36,337 nucleotides of DNA, taken from positions 1 through 36,337 of the forward strand of contig CAMDJZ010000013.1 in assembly GCA_945901265.1 (NCBI GenBank), written 5' to 3'. Made by a program: the position numbers and the translations under genes. The stretch's first letter is position 1; each line of letters begins with the position of its first letter. The notes below the pieces were generated by a model that made no database searches, had not been told where the DNA came from, and was given only the letters and a program-made list of their open reading frames with translations. Of this stretch, positions 1 through 6,965 are shown piece after piece. This DNA comes from Rickettsia typhi. GTDB taxonomy: Bacteria > Pseudomonadota > Alphaproteobacteria > Rickettsiales > UBA1997.

Positions 1-2
1 AA

Positions 3-209
3 AATAAGCGACATTTTGGACAAGTTTTTATTCATGTTTTTTTACTCAAATTTAGCAGTTTCTATTTGAAAAAAATAGAAAAAATTCGGGACGCCCTCAG
101 AATAAAGAGTAAAGCCATCTTTTTAGCCCCCCATTTTTTTAATTATGCCATGATTTTTAAAATAATATTTTTAGCAATCATTTTTCGGGCATTTAATTCT
201 AAATATTAA
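3..209 (+). pseudogene. Truncated LpxL/HtrB-like lipid A acyltransferase fragment (5' end outside window)
   Basis: One plus-strand frame stays open for 68 codons from the window edge to a TAA, unusual for intergenic DNA this AT-rich. The translation contains a segment like the LpxL/HtrB family: a stretch resembling the 'xxxGR-tlaEf' region (HFGQVFIHVF), then IEKIRDAL, then IFLAPHFFNYAMIF. The last aligns with the family's 'HFxNW[ED]' active-site block. Known: LpxL-type enzymes add secondary acyl chains to lipid A and use an HX4[D/E] motif. Here the His and Asn are present, but the acidic residue position reads Ala. The frame stops about 20 residues later, where the family normally continues for roughly 150 residues. 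I infer a decayed gene end. It converges on the lpxD operon with a 14-bp gap. It could instead be a chance open frame or a different membrane protein. Confidence 0.4.
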
Positions 210-223
210 AAAGTTAAAATTTT

Positions 224-604
224 TTAATTAGCTTTAAAAGCAAAGCATGGTAAAATTATTTTGGTAAGCATGAATTTCTTTGAACCAAATATATAGCTAT
301 CAGAAAGCTCGCTATCTTGATTACAATAATTATCTAAACCTGAAAATTCTTCGCCCTTAGCAAAGATAAAGCAGTCTTTATTATTAAGAATTTTTTTAAT
401 TTCTTGATCATTATTTTGTGCATAAAGTTTCTGCACTACGTTAAATTTTTCCTGCGAAATACAACCAATAACACCTTGATTCAAAACTACTTTAAAAACT
501 TTTTCTTCTCGTTTTTTTAAACCTGCATTTTCTTCGCTAAAAAGCAGATGGAGTATTTGCGTAATAATAAGCGATAAAATCATCATTACTACAAATTTCA
601 CCAT
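224..604 (-). CDS. Hypothetical small membrane-anchored or secreted protein
   Basis: 126 residues, family not recognised. The first ~22 residues form one hydrophobic segment (MVKFVVMMILSLIITQILHL) that could be an uncleaved anchor or a signal peptide. The rest is hydrophilic and probably extracytoplasmic. Four Cys lie after the anchor (in IGCIS, KDCFI, NYCNQ and LPCFA), enough for two disulfides if exported. It is the last gene of a minus-strand operon, 3 bp after lpxD, in the same spacing pattern as the genes before it, so translational coupling is likely. Its place after porin, virB11 and lpxD suggests an envelope role, but nothing in the sequence defines one. No strong terminator was seen after it; the next feature converges on it. 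Confidence 0.6.
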   Translation of the reverse strand: MVKFVVMMILSLIITQILHLLFSEENAGLKKREEKVFKVVLNQGVIGCISQEKFNVVQKLYAQNNDQEIKKILNNKDCFIFAKGEEFSGLDNYCNQDSELSDSYIFGSKKFMLTKIILPCFAFKAN

Positions 605-607
605 AAA

Positions 608-1621
608 TTAAAATTTTTTATCAATTAAATTAACAATTGTGGCGTTAATTTTATGCCATTTTTTTATTGGCAATGCCGGAATTCCAGCGATAATTTGTTT
701 ATCTTCAACATCACGGATTACACCAGACATACCGGCAATTTTAACCATATTGCCAATCTTTATATGACCATTTATACAACATCCACCACCAATTTGGCAA
801 TAGCTTCCAATCGACGCACTACCTGCTATAGCACAACATCCAGCCATAACAGTTCCTTTGCCAATTATAACATTATGGGCGATTTGGCAGAGATTATCGA
901 TCTTAACTTGATCTTCAATGGAGGTATCAATTAGCGCTCCTCTATCGATACAAGTATTAGCTCCGATTTCAACATCATTACCAATTTTTACAATTCCTAA
1001 TTGAATAATTTTATGATTAATTCCAGCGTGATTAACAAAACCAAATCCATCCTGACCTATTTTTACACCTGCGTGAATTATACAATTATTGCCGATTTCA
1101 CTAAATGAAATCGTAACATTTGAATGAATTTGGCAATCATTTCCAATACTACAGCCATCTAGTATAACAGTATTAGCGCTAATAAAACAATTATCGCCAA
1201 TATTAACATTTTTGCCAATTATGGCTGTTGGTGAAATATGGCAATTTTTACCAATATTTGCCTGCGGATGAATATTGGTTTTAGAAAATTCAGGTATTAT
1301 TTCTTGATAAAATTCTTGAGCGATTTTCGCGTAAGCAAAATATGGATTTGTACAAATTAATCCAATTGTTTGATCACTAAGTCTGTTATAATATTTTTCT
1401 TCTATAAAACAAAAACCAGCTTTGGTAATTGGTAATTGATCTAAATATTGGACTTTCGATAAAAAGCTAATTTGCTTGGAATTGGATCTCTCTAGGGTAT
1501 CAATTCCAATTATTTGCTGATTAAGATCAAAATCTTTAATTAGTTTTGAGTTAGTTATATTTAGAATTTGTGAAAGCTTTAGAAAATCATTTTTCTTATT
1601 ATAAAATTTATTATTAAACAT
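608..1621 (-). CDS. lpxD: UDP-3-O-acylglucosamine N-acyltransferase LpxD
   Basis: Third step of lipid A synthesis: transfer of a 3-hydroxyacyl chain from acyl-ACP to the amine of UDP-3-O-acyl-glucosamine, in the cytoplasm. 337 residues, normal for the family. Residues ~1-105 are the uridine-binding N-terminal domain ([11 protein letters not shown]). Residues ~117-300 are left-handed beta-helix hexapeptide repeats of the [IV]GxNxxI type. The family motif GQDGFGF lies at 189-195. The catalytic His is H249 in the NLCQIAHN motif. The C-terminal helix follows [12 protein letters not shown]. The protein is unusually Cys-rich in its helix turns. Usually lpxD sits with bamA, fabZ and lpxA; here it follows virB11 by 3 bp and precedes an unknown membrane-anchored protein. 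An intact lpxD together with lptD implies that lipid A is made. Confidence 0.96.
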   Translation of the reverse strand: MFNNKFYNKKNDFLKLSQILNITNSKLIKDFDLNQQIIGIDTLERSNSKQISFLSKVQYLDQLPITKAGFCFIEEKYYNRLSDQTIGLICTNPYFAYAKIAQEFYQEIIPEFSKTNIHPQANIGKNCHISPTAIIGKNVNIGDNCFISANTVILDGCSIGNDCQIHSNVTISFSEIGNNCIIHAGVKIGQDGFGFVNHAGINHKIIQLGIVKIGNDVEIGANTCIDRGALIDTSIEDQVKIDNLCQIAHNVIIGKGTVMAGCCAIAGSASIGSYCQIGGGCCINGHIKIGNMVKIAGMSGVIRDVEDKQIIAGIPALPIKKWHKINATIVNLIDKKF

Positions 1622-1624
1622 AAA

Positions 1625-2635
1625 TTATACAGTTTTATTTTTAAAATTTGGATCGTGCAATGTCCGAAAATAAATTTCAGAAATATATCTTCTACCTTTA
1701 TTTCCGCGTTTTAACTGAACAATAACATCAACAACGTTACGAATATAAGAAGTAATTTCCGATGGTGTCATTCCAAGCCCTGCTTGCATTACCATCATTT
1801 TTAATTGTTCTATTGCCATTAATGGTGTATCGGCGTGAAGTGTTGAAATCGATCCAGGATGACCCGTATTAATTGCGCGTAGAAAAGAAAAAGCTTCAGT
1901 TCCGCGTAATTCACCAACGATAATTCTTTCGGGACGAAGACGTAAACATGCTTCAATTAAATCCTGAGTCGTAACTTTTGATCTACCTTGTCCACCTTTC
2001 GAGGCGATCAAATGAACGCGATTGGGATGGGATGATAAATCAATTTCACGAGCATCTTCAACTGTTATTAATCTTTCTTCATGAGGAATTGCCCGAATTA
2101 CTGCATTAGTAAATGTTGTTTTACCAGTTGATGTTCCTCCCGATATAATGACATTTTTTTTATATAATACACAACGCTGAAGAAATTCTTTTATGCGATT
2201 GAGCTGGAGAAGTTTAGTTAAAATCAATAAATTTTTATCCTCAATTTCACCAACTGAAGTTGCATCAAACATTCCCATTTTATCATAATCTTCTAAAGTC
2301 CACTTTAAAACTGCAGGTTTACGAATTGAAATTACAACGCAACCTTGTTCACATGCTGGAGGAAAAACAATTTGAATACGATAACCATTTGGAAGTGTAG
2401 CAGAAAGAAGTGGTTCTTCTTCGCTAAGTCTCTGCTCTGTTGCTTGAGCAACCAATCTACTCATTGACTTCAAATGTTCGAAATCAAAAGATGGTAATTC
2501 TTCACGAATCATATCACCTTTAAATTCAATCCACACCTCATAAGGACGATTAATTGAAACTTCATTGACCCCATCGCGATCGAGGATCTGTTTCAACGGC
2601 AACATAAATGAATCTAGGGCTGCAACACTGCTCAT
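1625..2635 (-). CDS. virB11: Type IV secretion system ATPase VirB11 (RvhB11-like)
   Basis: Hexameric traffic ATPase at the cytoplasmic face of a T4SS, which switches between pilus-type assembly and substrate transfer with VirB4 and VirD4. 336 residues. The N-terminal domain (~1-150) contains the block LLSATLPNGYRIQIVFPPAC at 77-96. Walker A is GGTSTGKTT at 166-174. The Asp box is TVEDAREIDL at 191-200. Walker B is RIIVGELRG at 237-245, and the His box spans 256-269. All catalytic motifs are intact. The wording of these blocks is very close to the Rickettsiales VirB11 I remember, closer than to CpaF/TadA-type ATPases. In Rickettsiales this gene normally sits with virB8, B9, B10 and D4; here it lies alone between a porin gene and lpxD, each 3 bp away. 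Confidence 0.95.
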   Translation of the reverse strand: MSSVAALDSFMLPLKQILDRDGVNEVSINRPYEVWIEFKGDMIREELPSFDFEHLKSMSRLVAQATEQRLSEEEPLLSATLPNGYRIQIVFPPACEQGCVVISIRKPAVLKWTLEDYDKMGMFDATSVGEIEDKNLLILTKLLQLNRIKEFLQRCVLYKKNVIISGGTSTGKTTFTNAVIRAIPHEERLITVEDAREIDLSSHPNRVHLIASKGGQGRSKVTTQDLIEACLRLRPERIIVGELRGTEAFSFLRAINTGHPGSISTLHADTPLMAIEQLKMMVMQAGLGMTPSEITSYIRNVVDVIVQLKRGNKGRRYISEIYFRTLHDPNFKNKTV

Positions 2636-2638
2636 GAA

Positions 2639-4129
2639 TTAGAATGAATATAGAATTCCGATCAAAAAAATATGACCTTGGTTGTTTTTAAATTGTCTAG
2701 AATTATTGTCAAGACTTGCTTGATTAACTAAATTTAAAGCTTTGGGCTGATCAACTAAAAATGCAAATTTGCTATATTCAAAATATGGTAATAAATGTTT
2801 TGAATATTTATAATCGATACCTAAGGACAAAGCACGAAAGCGATTATTTTGGAAATTAGAATTTAATGTTGAAATGCTCGTTGATAGTCCAGCAAATTGG
2901 TAAGCAAGTCCAAATGTATAATAATAAGGATTTCTAAATCTTTTAATATTATTTGTGCAATCTTGCGAAGAAATATTAACATTTGCTTGATATTGACAGG
3001 AATAAATTCCACTCTTAGGTTGCGATGATTTTCCCCAATTGCCATATGATGCTCCAAGTTTAAAACCAAAATAACTTAAAGCAAAACCAGCATCATAAGC
3101 TGCAAGATCTTGTCTTTGAATTGAATTGATTGATTTAGAATTTTTGATTGCAGCTTTTTCTGCAGTGGCTGAAATTGCCAATGTAAGATTATCAAAATCT
3201 TCGACATAATTTACTCCAAATGCAAAAATATTCTTCAAGCGCAAATAATCTAAATCTCGCGCTGTATTTGCGCTAAGACCATTTTGCGAAGAATCGGGGG
3301 AGTAACTTAAACCAAGTTGTAAACCATTAATTTTTGGCGTATAGTAACTAATCTTAGTAGCATCTTCCATGCCATCATAACTATCATCCTTGAATGCTCG
3401 AAAATTGCTACGAGAATAAGCAAAATAATCGCCGTGATTATTTGTATAATTATTATCTGTAGCTCGGCGATAAAAACTTTTAGCATATCCACCATGACCA
3501 ATTGGCGATTGCGCCAGGGTTATAAATCTTGGTAATTTTATATTAGCACATGATGAATTACCGAAAGAATCGCACAGCGCAGGATTTGCGTTCGCAGATG
3601 ATGATAGCATTGGCATATTAACATATTGTAAATATTTACCATTAATTCCTCCCGACCCTTGCGCAAAACGAGCTGGACCATATTTCATTTTTTGATTTAC
3701 AGCTTGATTATTGCCAAATTCAAATTTGCCAAAATCATTTTCAGCAAATAAAAAAACTTGATCAAGATTTGGATTTTCCTTGATATGATCACTTGAAAAA
3801 TTAAATTCAAATTTGGCAATTGCGCCGAATTTTTGATTTTTATTATTCTTAATTGCCGATTTTAAAAATATTTGTGAATCATTTCCAATGCTGTAATTAC
3901 TAGAGCTAATAGGATTTTTTGATAGCGAATCACTAAGAGTTTTTGATTGATAAGAATTAGCTTGTTGATGATTTGCTAAAGAAAAATTAACAAATCCTTC
4001 CGCGGTAATAAAAGGCTTATTATCATGATATTTTCTTGAATCAATATATTGCGCATGGCTTTCGGTACAGAAAAAAAAGCCCGTAAATGCTAATATAAAC
4101 TTTGTTGTTTTAATTATAAATTTTTTCAA
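2639..4129 (-). CDS. Outer-membrane porin, Gram-negative general porin type
   Basis: 496 residues with a classic signal peptide: basic start, hydrophobic core, then Ser-His-Ala-Gln (cleavage after about residue 26). The mature chain is rich in alternating aromatic/hydrophobic strands with Asn/Ser/Gly turns. Early segments read GKFEFGNNQAVNQKMKYGPA and later ones YTFGLAYQFAGLSTSIS, typical of a 16-strand porin_4-like barrel. The C-terminus is IFLIGILYSF, ending in the terminal Phe that the BAM machinery recognises. Function: passive diffusion of small solutes across the outer membrane; substrate preference is not readable. It is the first gene of the porin - virB11 - lpxD - unknown operon and is divergent from folC. 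Subfamily is uncertain, but the outer-membrane barrel assignment is solid. Confidence 0.85.
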   Translation of the reverse strand: MKKFIIKTTKFILAFTGFFFCTESHAQYIDSRKYHDNKPFITAEGFVNFSLANHQQANSYQSKTLSDSLSKNPISSSNYSIGNDSQIFLKSAIKNNKNQKFGAIAKFEFNFSSDHIKENPNLDQVFLFAENDFGKFEFGNNQAVNQKMKYGPARFAQGSGGINGKYLQYVNMPMLSSSANANPALCDSFGNSSCANIKLPRFITLAQSPIGHGGYAKSFYRRATDNNYTNNHGDYFAYSRSNFRAFKDDSYDGMEDATKISYYTPKINGLQLGLSYSPDSSQNGLSANTARDLDYLRLKNIFAFGVNYVEDFDNLTLAISATAEKAAIKNSKSINSIQRQDLAAYDAGFALSYFGFKLGASYGNWGKSSQPKSGIYSCQYQANVNISSQDCTNNIKRFRNPYYYTFGLAYQFAGLSTSISTLNSNFQNNRFRALSLGIDYKYSKHLLPYFEYSKFAFLVDQPKALNLVNQASLDNNSRQFKNNQGHIFLIGILYSF

Positions 4130-4185
4130 TTAATTTTATATTAAGTTTTTTTTGAAAAACTTTAATTTTTAATTTTTATTTAGAA
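4130..4185. promoter_or_regulatory. Short divergent intergenic region, porin operon / folC
   Basis: Only 56 bp, nearly all A and T, separate the two divergent start codons, so promoters for the porin operon and for folC must overlap here or extend into the coding sequences. I could not pick one convincing -35/-10 pair, and no Shine-Dalgarno-like purine run precedes folC. Confidence 0.35.
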
Positions 4186-5517
4186 ATGGTTTATTTACCC
4201 CATTGGCCAATACCTGCAACACTTGGTAAAAGACAGGTTGATTTTGAAACTGTTTTTGAACGAATGAATATTGTTTTATCAAGGCTTGGCAATCCACATC
4301 ATAAATTGCCTCCCGTAATTCATGTTGCAGGAACGAATGGCAAAGGCTCAACATCATCATTATTAGCAAAGATTTTTTCTTGCGCAGGATATAATGTTCA
4401 TTTATACACCTCCCCTCACCTTCATCATTGCAATGAAAGAATTAATCTTAATGGCGAAAAAATTTCAGACAATTTTCTTTATGAAATAATGGACGAAACA
4501 AGATTAGCTTGCCTAGATATTAATTTGACTTTTATGGAAAGTTTTACGATTGGAGCATTTCTAGCTTTTGCTAAAACTAAAGCGGATATTGTTATTCTTG
4601 AATGTGGAATGGGAGGAAGAATTGACGCAACCAATATCATAGAAAATAAATTAGCTAGCGTCATAACGCCAATCTCATTTGATCACACTGAATATTTAGG
4701 CAATAGCATTGAACGAATTGCCTTGGAAAAAGCGATGATAATGCGTCCTGGGGTTCCATTAATTGTTGCATCACAACCAAATTCTGCAAAAAATATTATT
4801 AAAATTCTTGCTGATGATCAAAAAATCGAAAGCTATTTTTATGAAGATGATTATGATGTTTTGATGGATATGGAAACAAAGAAATTTGATTATTATTGCG
4901 ATGATATTTTTTTTGAAAATCTTCCAAGACCATCACTTCTTGGCTCTCACCAATATATCAATTTTGCATGTTCAATTACATGTGCATTAAAAGTTAAAAA
5001 TTTTAATATTACTGAAAATGCTATACGTCAAGCGATTTCAACGGTTAAATGGGCAAGTCGTTTAGAGAGCATTGATAATAATCTTAATAAAATTTTAAAA
5101 AATTCACAAAGTGAAATTTGGATTGATGGAGCTCATAATGAAGGTGGAGCTTATAGTCTAGCAACTTGGCTAAAAGAACAAAATGATGAAAAAGAAAATT
5201 TTATAATTTGCGGATTTAGTCGCGGTAAATGTAAGGGGAGTTTTGTAAATAAATTCCAAAATATTGCCAGAATAATTGCCGTAAGAGTTAATGGCGAACC
5301 TTATGCGGAAGATCCCGAAATAATTTGTCAAATTACAAAAGAATTTGATAAGGATGTTAAAGGCTTTGATGATCTAATTGATTCACTGGAATATATTTCA
5401 CAAAACATCGAAAATAGAGCTTGCCGTATCGTAATTTGTGGATCGCTTCATTTAGCTCGCGACGTAAAACGTTATTCAAAAATGATCGCGCAAAATTATC
5501 TTACTAATAAAATTTAA
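4186..5517 (+). CDS. folC: Folylpolyglutamate synthase / dihydrofolate synthase FolC
   Basis: ATP-dependent ligase that joins glutamate to dihydropteroate and lengthens the polyglutamate tail of folates. 443 residues, Mur-ligase fold. The N-terminal family signature begins at the start (LPHWPIPATLGKRQVDFETV). The ATP P-loop is AGTNGKGST at 48-56. YTSPHL at 74-79 is the FolC substrate block. ILECGMGGRIDATN is the metal/folate-binding motif. The central S-F-D-H-T-E-Y-L-G segment and the C-terminal WIDGAHNEGG motif are conserved. The ATG at this position gives the canonical N-terminus. In many alphaproteobacteria folC follows accD; here it stands alone and converges on dadA with a 3-bp gap. Confidence 0.95.
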   Translation: MVYLPHWPIPATLGKRQVDFETVFERMNIVLSRLGNPHHKLPPVIHVAGTNGKGSTSSLLAKIFSCAGYNVHLYTSPHLHHCNERINLNGEKISDNFLYEIMDETRLACLDINLTFMESFTIGAFLAFAKTKADIVILECGMGGRIDATNIIENKLASVITPISFDHTEYLGNSIERIALEKAMIMRPGVPLIVASQPNSAKNIIKILADDQKIESYFYEDDYDVLMDMETKKFDYYCDDIFFENLPRPSLLGSHQYINFACSITCALKVKNFNITENAIRQAISTVKWASRLESIDNNLNKILKNSQSEIWIDGAHNEGGAYSLATWLKEQNDEKENFIICGFSRGKCKGSFVNKFQNIARIIAVRVNGEPYAEDPEIICQITKEFDKDVKGFDDLIDSLEYISQNIENRACRIVICGSLHLARDVKRYSKMIAQNYLTNKI

Positions 5518-5520
5518 TTT

Positions 5521-6783
5521 CTAATTATAGATATTTTCATCGGCCAAAAATTCAAACTGGCTATCCGGTTTATTTTCAATGATATTGCTTAAAATTCTTG
5601 CAGAACCTAATGCTAAGGTCCAGCCAAGTGAACCATGACCGGTATTTAAAAAAAGATTAGGATATTTTTTGACTTTACAAATTAAGGGTATTGAATTTGG
5701 GCGAAATGGCCTAACGCCTGACCATTGCGATGAAGTTTGAATATCGCCATAATTAGCAAATGTTTTAACCATATTTTTATTTATATATTTTATATGATTT
5801 TTATTAGTTTGAAGATTTGCACCAAATTCAGCAATTCCAGCAACGCGGAAAATATCACCCAAACGACTATAAACAACTTTATTTTCAACATCAGTAATAG
5901 CTTGCGAGGGAGCTATAAATTCTGGGTTACATTTTGTAGTAACACTATAACCCTTAATTGGATAAATATCGCTATTAATTTTGATTCCCTTAAGAAGCTT
6001 ATCCCCCTGGAAGCCAAGGGCATAAACATAAGCATCAGCAGTAAAAACTTCTTTATCTGTGTTAATGGCGGTAATTTTTTTAAAATTGGTTAATAAATTT
6101 TTTATTTCAGTACCATAAATAAATTTAACGCCATATTTTTCACGACAAATTTTTTCTAGATTTACAGTAAAACTATAAGCATTTCCAAGAGCATCATCAC
6201 TAAAAAAAATTCCCCCAGCTAGTTTTTTAGAATCCAAAGCCTTAACCAAATTAGGCTCATGTTCAACGCATTGATCAGCTGAATAAATAATCGGACGAAT
6301 ACCACTAATATCGAGGCTTTTTAAATTATTTATCGCTTTATCCATAGTAGATTTATTACGATAAATATGAAGAATACCATTGGTGGCATAGGAAAAATCA
6401 ATATCTTCATGATCAACTAGTTTGTTCATTAAATCACGACTATAATTTGAAATCGCAAAAAGTTTTTGACTATTTTTACGGGCAGAGGAAGCTTTGGAGT
6501 TTTTATAAAATTTGTAAAGCCATCTCAAGGTTTCGCAATTGATAGAGTTAAAAGAAGAATATGAATTTCTGGAAAAAAAGGAATTAAAGAATGTACCAAA
6601 AGATATTTCAGAAGCCCAAGTAGTGATATGGGAGTAGCTCAATTGCCCACCATTGGCGTATGAACAATCTAACCCGCAGGAATTATTTTTATCAATCACT
6701 GTAACTTCATGACCGAGACTAGCTAGGTAATAAGCACTAGATACGCCTATTACACCAGCACCAAGAACAATAATTTTCATCAA
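5521..6783 (-). CDS. dadA: D-amino-acid dehydrogenase (DadA family FAD oxidoreductase)
   Basis: Membrane-associated flavoprotein of the DAO fold that deaminates D-amino acids (classically D-Ala) and passes electrons to the respiratory chain. 420 residues. The FAD Rossmann motif GAGVIG is at 8-13. The DadA signature SYANGGQLSYS spans 41-51 (family form S-x-A-N-x-G-Q). The C-terminal block NTGHGSLGWTLALGSA matches the family's GHGTLGWTMACGSG. The protein could catabolise host or peptidoglycan D-alanine for energy; substrate range cannot be told from sequence. It starts MM; the first Met is used here. It faces addB across a 182-bp divergent gap and ends 3 bp from the convergent folC stop. Confidence 0.9.
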   Translation of the reverse strand: MMKIIVLGAGVIGVSSAYYLASLGHEVTVIDKNNSCGLDCSYANGGQLSYSHITTWASEISFGTFFNSFFSRNSYSSFNSINCETLRWLYKFYKNSKASSARKNSQKLFAISNYSRDLMNKLVDHEDIDFSYATNGILHIYRNKSTMDKAINNLKSLDISGIRPIIYSADQCVEHEPNLVKALDSKKLAGGIFFSDDALGNAYSFTVNLEKICREKYGVKFIYGTEIKNLLTNFKKITAINTDKEVFTADAYVYALGFQGDKLLKGIKINSDIYPIKGYSVTTKCNPEFIAPSQAITDVENKVVYSRLGDIFRVAGIAEFGANLQTNKNHIKYINKNMVKTFANYGDIQTSSQWSGVRPFRPNSIPLICKVKKYPNLFLNTGHGSLGWTLALGSARILSNIIENKPDSQFEFLADENIYN

Positions 6784-6965
6784 ATATTTTTTGGTTTAAT
6801 GTCATTTAAGCGACAAAATTTTAATTTTTTAATGAATTTTTTAATTAACAGATTTAAATAATCCTAATTAAAAAGAATGTTAATTAAAAAAAACTTTATA
6901 AAAATATGCTCAAAAATTATTTTTTATAAAATAAAATGCAACAAACTTTTTAATGTCACGATTCA
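6784..6965. promoter_or_regulatory. Divergent intergenic region, dadA / addB
   Basis: 182 bp, extremely AT-rich. It holds several TATAAAA-like tracts within about 70 bp of the addB start, any of which could be a -10 element. A short repeated word, TTTAATGTCA, occurs near both ends. No tRNA-like or strong hairpin structure and no long open frame were seen. Confidence 0.3.

Noticed and set aside
59-81. Perfect 9-bp stem with 5-nt loop near the left edge, considered as a terminator.
   Set aside because: It lies inside the open frame of the LpxL-like remnant, has an A-run and not a T-run after it on the plus strand, and no T-run after it on the minus strand.
5737-6093. 118-codon plus-strand open frame opposite dadA.
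   Set aside because: Low-complexity Ile/Asn/Phe/Ser translation antisense to a conserved enzyme.
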